A DNA stretch of 64,000 nt from Yinghuangia sp045039925 (GTDB lineage: Bacteria > Actinomycetota > Actinomycetes > Streptomycetales > Streptomycetaceae): the NCBI GenBank assembly GCA_045039925.1, contig CP108400.1, forward strand, positions 4,898,001 to 4,962,000. The letters run 5' to 3'. Made by a program: the position numbers and the translations under genes. Shown piece by piece: positions 35,337 to 43,015 of the stretch. Numbering within the stretch: the stretch's first letter is position 1; every line of letters starts with the position of its first letter. The notes below the pieces were generated by a model. That model made no database searches. It was not told where the DNA came from and worked only from the letters and a program-made list of their open reading frames with translations.

Positions 35337-36167
35337 TCAGGCGGAGACCTGCGGCTCCTGCGGTTCGAGGCCCAACTCGCGCAGCACCGCGGCCTCCTCG
35401 GCTTCCCGGCGCTCCTCGATCTCGCGCCGCACGACCCGCCACCACAGGAACACCGACGCCCCCGCGAACACGAACCACTGCGCGGTGTAGCCCAGGTTCT
35501 GCCAGGCACGGCCGGAAATGCCGCCGCCCTTCTGCGCCTTGGCGGGCGGCACCGGCGTCAGCCCGGCCGGGGACGCCGGGTCCTGCGTGTCGAGTGCCAC
35601 GTACCCGTCGTAGATCGGGTACGGAAGGATGTTGACCAGGTCCGGCGGATTGATCAGGGAGGCCTGCCCCGCGGGCAGCCCCACCTGCCGGTCGATCCCG
35701 GACCCGTGCTCGGTCTCGGACAGTTCGAGGCGCCCGGTCACGCGTACGTCGCCCGCCGGCACCGGCGGCACGGCCTCCGGCCCCGGAGTGCCCGGCACCC
35801 AGCCGCGGACGACGAGGAGGCGGTCGCCCCCGCCCTTCGGTTCGAGCGGCGTCAGGACGTACGAGCCCTCCCGCCCGTCGACCTCGCGACCCGGCACGAG
35901 CAGCTGGTTCGCGGCGTCGTAGCGGCCGTCGACGAACACGGTGCGGCCGCGGTCGTCGGTGGTCACGCGCACACCGCCCCGCAACCGTTCCGCGAGCGCC
36001 ACCGCGGGCTCGGCCGAGACCTTCGTCTCGGCGGCCTTCTCGGTGGACTTGCTGTGCTCGTTGTACCGCTGGAACTGCCATAGCCCCAGCGCCGCGCACA
36101 CCGGGACGGCCACCAGTACGAGGACGTGGAAGGCCACCCAGCGCGGCTGCAAAAGGAAGCGGTGCAC
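35337..36167 (-). CDS. SURF1-family cytochrome oxidase assembly protein
   Basis: Protein of 276 residues with the SURF1 layout: N-terminal TM helix (WVAFHVLVLVAVPVCAALGLWQFQRY), a large outside domain (GRYDAANQLLVPGR, LLVVRGWVPG) and a C-terminal TM helix (YTAQWFVFAGASVFLWWRVV). It assists heme insertion or assembly of cytochrome c oxidase. GTG 36167 is the start that leaves the first helix intact. The 135-bp region upstream contains simple GTGGTCACGCC-like repeats. Confidence 0.9.
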   Translation of the reverse strand: MHRFLLQPRWVAFHVLVLVAVPVCAALGLWQFQRYNEHSKSTEKAAETKVSAEPAVALAERLRGGVRVTTDDRGRTVFVDGRYDAANQLLVPGREVDGREGSYVLTPLEPKGGGDRLLVVRGWVPGTPGPEAVPPVPAGDVRVTGRLELSETEHGSGIDRQVGLPAGQASLINPPDLVNILPYPIYDGYVALDTQDPASPAGLTPVPPAKAQKGGGISGRAWQNLGYTAQWFVFAGASVFLWWRVVRREIEERREAEEAAVLRELGLEPQEPQVSA

Positions 36168-36302
36168 GCGACCACGGTAACCGGGGCGGGAAGGGCCGCG
36201 GACCCTCGGGTCCCGACCGGCGTCGCGATCGTGCCGACTCCGGGCTGCGACCGTCCCGTGGCCGTGCCGTGGCCGTGCGGTCACGCCGTGGTCACGCCGT
36301 GG

Positions 36303-37394
36303 TCATGCCTTGGGGTAGGCCCCCGACAGGTACACGTCCGTGCGGTACACCACACCGCCGCACGCCGCCGTCAACCGCACGTCCGCGAGCTTCACGCCGC
36401 CGTCCGCGAGGGCGTACCCGAGCGCGGGCACGGGCGGCGGCGGACCGGGCGGGTTGTCGCCCGGCGTACAGCTGCCCCCGACACCGGTGCCGGCCGTCGG
36501 CTGCCACGCGAACTGGAACTCGTACGCCGCACCCTTGCGCACCGTCAGCGGACCCGTCGGGGCGGCCACCTCGGGCAGCCGTACCGCGGGGTCCGAGCTC
36601 TGGTGCACGATGACCGACACCTGGATCGGCGGATTGCCGGGCGCGGTCGCGACCATGACGTTGCCGGGCCCGCCGATCGAGCAGTCGCGCCGCGACGTGT
36701 TGCGGATCTCGACGACGCCGTACGCGATGCCGTCGGAACCCGCCGCACCGAGCACCGTGGCCGACCCCTGCTCGAGGTCGTTGACCGTGCACGCCGGCAC
36801 CGGAGGCGGCGTCGTGGCGCCGGTCGGCCCGACGGTCGCGGTGGCCGTGGTCGGGGTGATGGTCGGCCCGGCCGTGGCGGTCGGCTGGTCGGGAGCCGGA
36901 GGCGTGGGGATGAGGCCGAACGTGGGCAGCGTGGTCGGGGTCGCGGGCGTGTTCAGGGGGGACACGGACGGACGCGAATTGTCGTCGTCGTCCTTGCCGG
37001 AGCTGCTCGAACCGAGCGACCCGTGGCCGTCGTTGCCGCCCCGGCCGTCGTCGTCCGCACCGTTCCCGTCGGCGTTCTCGACGTCCTCGCCCGAATCGGC
37101 GTCGGCCTGCGTACCGCTCTTCTGGGACGTCTGGTCGGTGATGACCGCGGTCCGCACGACGGGCGTCGCGATGGCGAGCACCGCGACGGTGCCGACCGTG
37201 GTCAGGACCATGGCACGGCGCCGCCTGCGCCGCGCGGGCACCGCGGCACGCAGCCGGTCCAGCGCATCGGGTGCGGGGCGGATGTCCGACACCGCGTCGT
37301 TCAGTCTGCGGCGCAGCTCGAAGGGCAGGCCGTCGGGCATGCCGTCGTCGGACCGCCCTCCGGCCGCCCCCGGGTCCTCGTTCATCGCGCTCAC
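36303..37394 (-). CDS. Membrane-anchored protein, partner of the sigma factor
   Basis: Protein of 363 residues: a cytoplasmic N-terminus of about 60 residues ending in RRRRR, one TM helix (AMVLTTVGTVAVLAIATPVV), then a long Asp/Gly/Ser/Pro/Thr-rich linker and an extracellular domain with Cys residues (CTVNDL, RRDCSIGGPGN, GGSCTPGDN, TAACGGVV), similar in style to DUF4232-type domains. It overlaps the sigma gene by 4 bp (GTGA), so an anti-sigma-like role is plausible but no known anti-sigma domain is visible. Confidence 0.75.
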   Translation of the reverse strand: MSAMNEDPGAAGGRSDDGMPDGLPFELRRRLNDAVSDIRPAPDALDRLRAAVPARRRRRRAMVLTTVGTVAVLAIATPVVRTAVITDQTSQKSGTQADADSGEDVENADGNGADDDGRGGNDGHGSLGSSSSGKDDDDNSRPSVSPLNTPATPTTLPTFGLIPTPPAPDQPTATAGPTITPTTATATVGPTGATTPPPVPACTVNDLEQGSATVLGAAGSDGIAYGVVEIRNTSRRDCSIGGPGNVMVATAPGNPPIQVSVIVHQSSDPAVRLPEVAAPTGPLTVRKGAAYEFQFAWQPTAGTGVGGSCTPGDNPPGPPPPVPALGYALADGGVKLADVRLTAACGGVVYRTDVYLSGAYPKA

Positions 37395-38020
37395 GACGTC
37401 TCCATCCGGGCCCGCAACGCCTCGAGCCCCCGCGAACCGTATGCCTTCACCGAACCGACCGACAGTCCAAGCAGGTCAGCCACCTGAACCTCCGTCAGAT
37501 CCGCGTAATAGCGCAGCACGATCACCTCACGCTGCCTTCTCGGCAGTTCGCGCAGCACCCTGACCAGGGCGTCGCGCTCCAGCACACTGTGCGCACCTTC
37601 CTCCGCGGCCGGTTCGTCCGCCGCGGGCCGGGGCATCAGACGCATGGCCATCAGCCGTCGGCGCAGGGTCGACCGCGAGAGGTTCACGACAGTCTGCCGC
37701 AGGTACGCCAGCGTCTTGTCCGGTTCTCGCAGTCGGTGTCGGGCGACATGGACGCGGACGAAGGCCTCCTGGACGACGTCCTCGCACGAGTGCGGGTCGT
37801 CGAGCAGCAGCGCGGCGAGCCTGAGCAGTGTGCCGTAGTGCGCACGATATGTCTCGGTCAGCAGATCAACAGAGACCCCCGCACCGTCGGACGCTTCCGC
37901 GTCCGAGATGGTTCTCCGTTCCGGCCCTTCGGCGGACCGGCCGGGTCCGGCCTCGGGCGCGGTGTCGGGAGCGATGTCGGACGCCACGTCAGACACCGCG
38001 TACCCGAGCAGCGAGTCCAT
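37391..38020 (-). CDS. ECF-like (SigE-family) RNA polymerase sigma factor
   Basis: Sigma-70 family factor of 209 residues from ATG 38020. Region 2 is AHYGTLLRLAALLLDDPHSC followed by EDVVQEAFVRVH; region 4 is LPRRQREVIVLRYYADLTEV followed by QVADLLGLSVGSVKAYGSRG. The domain spacing fits small ECF factors of the Streptomyces SigE-family annotation. A start at 38158 would add 46 Pro-rich residues; the GGGAG before 38020 favours the shorter form. Translationally coupled to a membrane-anchored gene. Confidence 0.9.
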   Translation of the reverse strand: MDSLLGYAVSDVASDIAPDTAPEAGPGRSAEGPERRTISDAEASDGAGVSVDLLTETYRAHYGTLLRLAALLLDDPHSCEDVVQEAFVRVHVARHRLREPDKTLAYLRQTVVNLSRSTLRRRLMAMRLMPRPAADEPAAEEGAHSVLERDALVRVLRELPRRQREVIVLRYYADLTEVQVADLLGLSVGSVKAYGSRGLEALRARMETS

Positions 38021-38346
38021 GGACTCCCATCCGCCCCCCGGCGGATCGGAGGCCGTCGGCGAGGTCCCCGGAGGCCCGGGGACCGGCACGTCGACAGGCG
38101 GGTGCGCAGGGCGGACGCCCCGCTTGACCCGTGGTTCCACCCCCACCAACTCCGCCACGAACGTTAGACACCCAGTCGCCCCGGAAGGTTGTTCGGAAAG
38201 TTCCCGGGAAGTCGTCGGGGACCACCGGGTCGCTCCGGGAAAATCAGGTTGTCGGCCTGGGGAGACACGCTACTGCGTGACAGCCCGTCGGGGAGGGGCT
38301 TCTTGAGGGTCGAGACATCGACAAAACAGGCGCACGGACAACGGGA

Positions 38347-38402
38347 CGTACGTCCGACGCCCCCGGTCCCGCGGGTGCGGGATCGGGGGCGTCGGACGTA
38401 CG
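38347..38402. terminator. Large terminator downstream of asd
   Basis: A 26-bp stem (one G-T position) with loop GGGT: left arm begins CGTACGTCCGACGCCCCCG and the right arm mirrors it. It ends the lysC-asd operon; the remaining 38021-38475 sequence shows no further feature except sigma-gene upstream DNA. Confidence 0.93.
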
Positions 38403-38475
38403 CATGTATGCCGGTTCCGCCGTTGCCGGTACGTACCGGCAGGGCGGCTCAGCCGTGGGGCTCAGCTCTGGTGGC

Positions 38476-39552
38476 TCAGCCCTGGTCGCCCAGCTCGGCC
38501 GCGATCAGCTCGGCGATCTGGGCGGTGTTGAGCGCGGCGCCCTTGCGGAGGTTGTCACCGCACATGAACATCTCGAGCGTGTTCGGGAAGTCCAGCGCCT
38601 GGCGCACCCGGCCGACCCAGGTCGGGTCGGTGCCGACCACGTCCGCCGGCGTCGGGAACTCGCCGTTGGCCGGGTCGTCGCACAGCACGACACCGGGCGC
38701 CTCGGCGAGGATCTCGTGGGCGCGGGCGACCGTGACCTCGTTCTCGAACACCGCGTGCACGCTCAGCGAGTGCGTCGTGATCACCGGGACGCGGACACAG
38801 GTCGCGGAGACCTTGAGGTCCGGCAGGCCGAGGATCTTGCGGGACTCGTTGCGGACCTTGAGCTCCTCGGACGACCAGCCGTCGTCCTTCAGCGAGCCGG
38901 CCCACGGCACCACGTTGAGCGCGAGCGGCGCCGGGAACGGGCCGAACTCGCCCACCGCGCGGCGTACGTCGCCCGGCTGCGTGCCGAGCGTCGCCGAGCC
39001 CGCGACCTTGGCGAGCTGCTCGCGCAGCGTGTCGATGCCGGGCTGGCCGGCCCCCGACGCCGCCTGGTACGAGGACACGACCAGTTCGCGCAGCCCCAGT
39101 TCGGCGTGCAGCGCGCCGATGGCGACGACCATGCTCAGCGTCGTGCAGTTCGGGTTCGAAATGATGCCGCGCGGACGGATGCGCGCCGCGGCCGGGTTGA
39201 CCTCGGGCACGACCAGCGGGACCTCGGGGTCCATGCGGAAGGCGCCGGAGTTGTCGACCGCGACCGCGCCCTTGGCGGCGGCGATCGGCGCCCACTGCGC
39301 GGACACCTCGTCGGGCACGTCGAACATCGCGACGTCGACGCCCTCGAAGCACTCCTCGGACAGCGCCTGGACCTCGACCTCCTCGCCGCGCACGACGAGC
39401 TTCTTGCCGGCCGAGCGGGCGGAGGCGATGAGGCGGATCTCGCCCCACACGTCCTGACGCGTCGACAGCAGCTCGAGCATCACGGTGCCGACCGCACCGG
39501 TCGCGCCGACGAGGGCGAGGGTGGGCTTGCGGGTGCTGCTGGCGGCGCTCAT
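38476..39552 (-). CDS. asd: Aspartate-semialdehyde dehydrogenase
   Basis: Second step of the aspartate pathway, NADPH-dependent reduction of aspartyl phosphate; 358 residues. The cofactor motif is VGATGAVGTVML, active-site Cys136 lies in ISNPNCTTLSM, and SSYQAASGAGQPG and the VRVPVITTHSLSVHAVFE block follow. The ATG overlaps the lysC stop by 4 bp (ATGA), so the two are co-translated. Confidence 0.96.
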   Translation of the reverse strand: MSAASSTRKPTLALVGATGAVGTVMLELLSTRQDVWGEIRLIASARSAGKKLVVRGEEVEVQALSEECFEGVDVAMFDVPDEVSAQWAPIAAAKGAVAVDNSGAFRMDPEVPLVVPEVNPAAARIRPRGIISNPNCTTLSMVVAIGALHAELGLRELVVSSYQAASGAGQPGIDTLREQLAKVAGSATLGTQPGDVRRAVGEFGPFPAPLALNVVPWAGSLKDDGWSSEELKVRNESRKILGLPDLKVSATCVRVPVITTHSLSVHAVFENEVTVARAHEILAEAPGVVLCDDPANGEFPTPADVVGTDPTWVGRVRQALDFPNTLEMFMCGDNLRKGAALNTAQIAELIAAELGDQG

Positions 39553-40070
39553 CGGCCGGTACCTCCGTAGACGACGGCCTCCTCGGACTCGGCGTCGAGC
39601 CCGAATGCGGTGTGGACGGCCTGGATGGCGGTGGGCACCTGGTCGGCGCGGCAGACCACCGAGATGCGGATCTCGGACGTGGAGATCAGCTCGATGTTGA
39701 CGCCGGCGTTGGACAGGGCCTCGAAGAACTCGGCGGTGACCCCCGGGTGCGAGCGCATCCCGGCGCCGACCAGCGAGATCTTGCCGATCTGGTCGTCGTA
39801 CTGGAGCGACTCGAAGCCGATGCCCTCCTGCACCTTGGTCAGCGACTCGATCGCCTTGTGGCCGTCGGTCATGGGCAGCGTGAAGGAGATGTCGGTGCGA
39901 CCCGTCGACGCGGCCGACACGTTCTGCACGACCATGTCGATGTTGATCTCGGCGTCGGCCACCGTGCGGAAGATCTTCGCGGCCTCGCCCGGCTTGTCCG
40001 GGACCCCGACCACGGTGACCTTGGCCTCGCTGGTGTCGTGGGCGACACCGGAGATGATCGCCTGCTCCAC
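39549..40070 (-). other. Predicted internal translation product of lysC (beta subunit)
   Basis: An in-frame GTG at 40070 (VEQAIISGVAHDTSEAKVTV) is preceded at 7 bp by AAGGGG. It begins exactly where the Corynebacterium/Bacillus-type aspartokinase beta subunit starts, giving 173 residues that contain both ACT domains. Confidence 0.55.
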
Positions 40071-40817
40071 GTCGTCCCCTTCGGACTCGCTTCGTACCCA
40101 GGTGCCCTCGAGTCCGGAGAAGGACGAGCGCACGTGGACGGGCATGTTGTAGCGGCGCGCGTACTCGACGCACCGCAGGTGCAGCACCTTGGAACCGCTC
40201 GCCGCCAGCTCCAGCATCTCCTGGTAGCTGATGCGGTCGATCTTGCGGGCCTTCTTCACCACGCGGGGGTCGGCGGTGAACACGCCGTCGACGTCCGTGT
40301 AGATCTCGCAGACCTCGGCGTCGAGGGCGGCGGCCAGCGCGACCGCCGTGGTGTCCGAGCCGCCTCGGCCCAGGGTGGTGATGTCCTTCGTGTCCTGCGA
40401 CACGCCCTGGAAGCCGGCGACGATCGCCACGGCGTCCTCGTCGAGCGCGGAGCGGATGCGGCCGGGCGTCACGTCGATGATGCGCGCTTTGTTGTGAACG
40501 GAGTCGGTGATGACGCCCGCCTGGCTGCCGGTGAACGACCGGGCCTCGACACCGAGGTTTTTGATCGCCATCGCCAGGAGTGCCATCGAGATCCGCTCAC
40601 CGGAGGTGAGCAGCATGTCGAGCTCGCGGCCGGCAGGGATGGGACTCACCTGCTGCGCGAGATCGATGAGCTCGTCCGTCGTGTCGCCCATGGCGGACAC
40701 CACCACGACCACTTCGTGGCCGAGCTTCTTGGTGTCGACGATCCGCTTGGCGACGCGCTTGATGCCCTCGGCATCGGCAACGGAGGAGCCTCCGTACTTC
40801 TGCACGACAAGGCCCAC
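39549..40817 (-). CDS. lysC: Aspartate kinase (alpha subunit)
   Basis: First enzyme of lysine/threonine/methionine synthesis, 422 residues. The kinase domain starts VVQKYGGSSVAD; LLTSGERISMALLAMA, TLGRGGSDTTAVALAAAL and VYTDV-like EIYTDVDGVFTADPR follow. Two C-terminal ACT domains (from about residue 250) carry the feedback region INIDMVVQNVS and IELISTSEIRIS. GTG 40817 has GAGGAG at good spacing. An internal start may also make a beta subunit. Confidence 0.96.
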   Translation of the reverse strand: MGLVVQKYGGSSVADAEGIKRVAKRIVDTKKLGHEVVVVVSAMGDTTDELIDLAQQVSPIPAGRELDMLLTSGERISMALLAMAIKNLGVEARSFTGSQAGVITDSVHNKARIIDVTPGRIRSALDEDAVAIVAGFQGVSQDTKDITTLGRGGSDTTAVALAAALDAEVCEIYTDVDGVFTADPRVVKKARKIDRISYQEMLELAASGSKVLHLRCVEYARRYNMPVHVRSSFSGLEGTWVRSESEGDDVEQAIISGVAHDTSEAKVTVVGVPDKPGEAAKIFRTVADAEINIDMVVQNVSAASTGRTDISFTLPMTDGHKAIESLTKVQEGIGFESLQYDDQIGKISLVGAGMRSHPGVTAEFFEALSNAGVNIELISTSEIRISVVCRADQVPTAIQAVHTAFGLDAESEEAVVYGGTGR

Positions 40818-41027
40818 GTGCGCTCCTCGTTTCGTGTTTGCTGCGGTCGGCACAGTCTAACGAGGCGGCCGGGCGGCCCAACCTCTATTCACATAGTGAG
40901 ACGTACGTATCACTTTTTGAACAGGGTGGAGTGAAAGCCGCCAAATGTGGCGTACGGACGACCGAAACCGCGAAAAGCTGCGGTTCCGGTTGTCCGCTGC
41001 CAGGACTGCCGTGCCGGTCCCCGGTGG

Positions 41028-41048
41028 CCCCGGCAGGCAGTGCCGGGG
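41028..41048. terminator. Hairpin between DUF5063 gene and lysC
   Basis: CCCCGGCA / TGCCGGGG with a 5-nt loop, 48 bp after the DUF5063 stop. Probable terminator of the ybaB-recR operon; the remaining intergenic DNA holds lysC promoter elements I cannot place. Confidence 0.6.
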
Positions 41049-41095
41049 GTTCCAAGCCGGGGAGAATTCGGGGCATCAGGGCGTACTGCGGAGAT

Positions 41096-41737
41096 TCAGG
41101 CCGTTGTCGGGGCAGTTTGCGGACCGCCGAGCACGACGGCGTCGTCGAGCTGCTCCGCGAGCTCGTCGGCCAGTTCGTCGCCCAGCGCGTCGTCGACCGC
41201 GGACTCCAGGCCCTCGGCGGTCGCCGCGTCGAGGCGGGCGTGCGCGACGACGGACTGCAGCGCGCGCAGCACGGCACTGGCGGTCGCACCCCAGTTGGCG
41301 AGGTACGAGAACTGCCACCACCACAACGCCTCGGTCGTACGCCCGGCCCGGTGGTGGGCGAGGCCGTGCATCAGGTCGGTGACCACGTCCGCCATGTCGT
41401 CGGAGATGCGGAAGGCGACCGGTTTGGGACGCGGCGTGTACGGGTCGAAGACCTCGTAGTACACGTCGATCGGTTCGAGCAGGACGGACAGCGACGAGCG
41501 CAGCGCGTCCACGTCGGGGTCCGGGCCCGAGTCGGGCTCGAAGCGCTCGTCGGGCACGACGTCGGCGATCGCGCCGAGTCGGCCGCCCGCGAGCATCAGC
41601 TGCGAGACCTCCAGCAGCAGCATCGACACGGCCGCCCCGGGCTCCTCGCCGCGGGCCACCTCCGTGACGGCCACCACGAAGCTCTCGATCTGGTCGGCGA
41701 TTTCCGCGGTGAAGTCGGTCAGGTCGTCGTCAGACAT
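41096..41737 (-). CDS. DUF5063 protein
   Basis: Cytoplasmic, mainly helical protein of 213 residues beginning MSDDDLTDFTAEIADQIESF. The segment FRISDDMADVVTDLMHGLAH followed by LWWWQFSYLANWG is typical of the DUF5063 family found right after recR in Streptomyces. Function unknown; position suggests a link with recombination or replication. It overlaps recR by 8 bp. Confidence 0.85.
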   Translation of the reverse strand: MSDDDLTDFTAEIADQIESFVVAVTEVARGEEPGAAVSMLLLEVSQLMLAGGRLGAIADVVPDERFEPDSGPDPDVDALRSSLSVLLEPIDVYYEVFDPYTPRPKPVAFRISDDMADVVTDLMHGLAHHRAGRTTEALWWWQFSYLANWGATASAVLRALQSVVAHARLDAATAEGLESAVDDALGDELADELAEQLDDAVVLGGPQTAPTTA

Positions 41738-42329
41738 CGAGCAGTCGTCTCCCCTCAAAGGCACGCCCGAGGGTCACCTCGTCGGCGTACTCCAGGTCGC
41801 CCCCCACCGGCAGCCCGCTGGCCAGCCGGGTCACTTTGAGACCCATCGGCTTGCACAGGCGGGCCAGGTACGTCGCCGTCGCCTCTCCTTCCAGGTTCGG
41901 GTCGGTCGCCAGGATGAGCTCGGTCACGGTGCCGTCCGCGAGCCGGGTCATGAGCTCGCGGATGCGCAGGTCGTCGGGGCCGACGCCCTCGATGGGGCTG
42001 ATCGCGCCGCCGAGGACGTGGTACTTGCCGCGGAACTCGCGCGTCTTCTCGACGGCCACGACGTCCTTCGACTCCTCGACGACGCAGATGACGGCGGGGT
42101 CGCGGCGCGGGTCGAGGCAGATGCGGCACTGGTCGGCTTCGGCGACGTTGCCGCAGGTGGCGCAGAAGCGGACCTTGTCCTTGACCTCGACGAGGGCGTT
42201 CACCAGGCGGCGCACGTCGGCGGGGTCGGCGGCGAGGAGGTGGAAGGCGATGCGCTGCGCACTCTTCGGACCGACGCCGGGCAGGCGGCCCAGCTCGTCG
42301 ATGAGGTCCTGAACGGCGCCTTCGTACAC
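41730..42329 (-). CDS. recR: Recombination mediator RecR
   Basis: RecFOR-pathway protein of 199 residues. The HhH is RLPGVGPKSAQRIAFHLL, the zinc ligands are Cys56, Cys59, Cys68 and Cys71, and the Toprim domain holds ICVVEESKDVVAVEKTREF and ATDPNLEGEATATYLARL. Full length for the family. Lies after ybaB with a 147-bp gap that contains only TGGTG-like simple repeats. Confidence 0.97.
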   Translation of the reverse strand: MYEGAVQDLIDELGRLPGVGPKSAQRIAFHLLAADPADVRRLVNALVEVKDKVRFCATCGNVAEADQCRICLDPRRDPAVICVVEESKDVVAVEKTREFRGKYHVLGGAISPIEGVGPDDLRIRELMTRLADGTVTELILATDPNLEGEATATYLARLCKPMGLKVTRLASGLPVGGDLEYADEVTLGRAFEGRRLLDV

Positions 42330-42476
42330 CTGCGGGCTCCTCGGCTCGGTCTCGTGGTGCTTCTGGTGCTTGGTACCACTGGTGTCTGCGGTGGTGCCTG
42401 TGGTGCTGTCGTCTTGTTGTGCTGCGTGCCGTGTTGCTGTCTTGTTGTGGTGCCGGCGTGCTGTCGTGCCGTACGG

Positions 42477-42830
42477 CTACATGCCCGGCAGGCCCAGACC
42501 GCCGAGGCCGCCTCCGCCGCCCAGGCCCTGGGCCAGCGGGCCCATGGTGCGGGAGGCGAGTTCCGCGGCGGCGCGGTTGGCGTCGCGGACGGCGGCGACG
42601 ATCAGATCGCCGAGTGTCTCCGTGTCCTCAGGATCCACCGCCTTGGGCGAGATCTCCAGAGCGAGCAGCTCACCGGCGCCGCTGACGGTCGCGGTGACGA
42701 GGCCGCCGCCTGCGGTGCCCTTCACCTGGGTGCGCGCAAGCTCCTCCTGCGCGGCCATCAGGTCCTGCTGCATCTTCTGCGCCTGTTGCAGCAATTGCTG
42801 CATGTCGGGCTGGCCTCCACCGGGAAACAC
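42477..42830 (-). CDS. YbaB/EbfC nucleoid-associated protein
   Basis: Small DNA-binding nucleoid protein of 117 residues. GTG 42830 gives VFPGGGQPDMQQLLQQAQKM, the start used by remembered Streptomyces homologues; ATG 42803 is a shorter alternative. The conserved core is GGLVTATVSGAGELLALEISPKAVDPED, and the tail is a poly-Gly LGGGGGLGGLGLPGM. It belongs to the classic dnaX-ybaB-recR order. Confidence 0.92.
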   Translation of the reverse strand: MFPGGGQPDMQQLLQQAQKMQQDLMAAQEELARTQVKGTAGGGLVTATVSGAGELLALEISPKAVDPEDTETLGDLIVAAVRDANRAAAELASRTMGPLAQGLGGGGGLGGLGLPGM

Positions 42831-43015
42831 TTGACGCACCCTTCGTCGCTGTCCGCGGCAGCCCGGATCGCGGCTGCCACTTGGGCTTGAGACTACGGGG
42901 TGAAGAGGTGTGGCGGTGTTAAGAGGCACGCGGGAAGGGTGGCGTTGGGCGGCGCGCCCGATGCGATCATCACACCGGGCATGCGGGCCCCCGTGCGCGG
43001 TGATCCGATTCCTTC

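Noticed and set aside
36200..36302. GTGGTCACGCC-like repeats before SURF1 as regulatory sites
   Set aside because: Units are irregular and fit simple-sequence drift; no symmetry or spacing supports protein binding.
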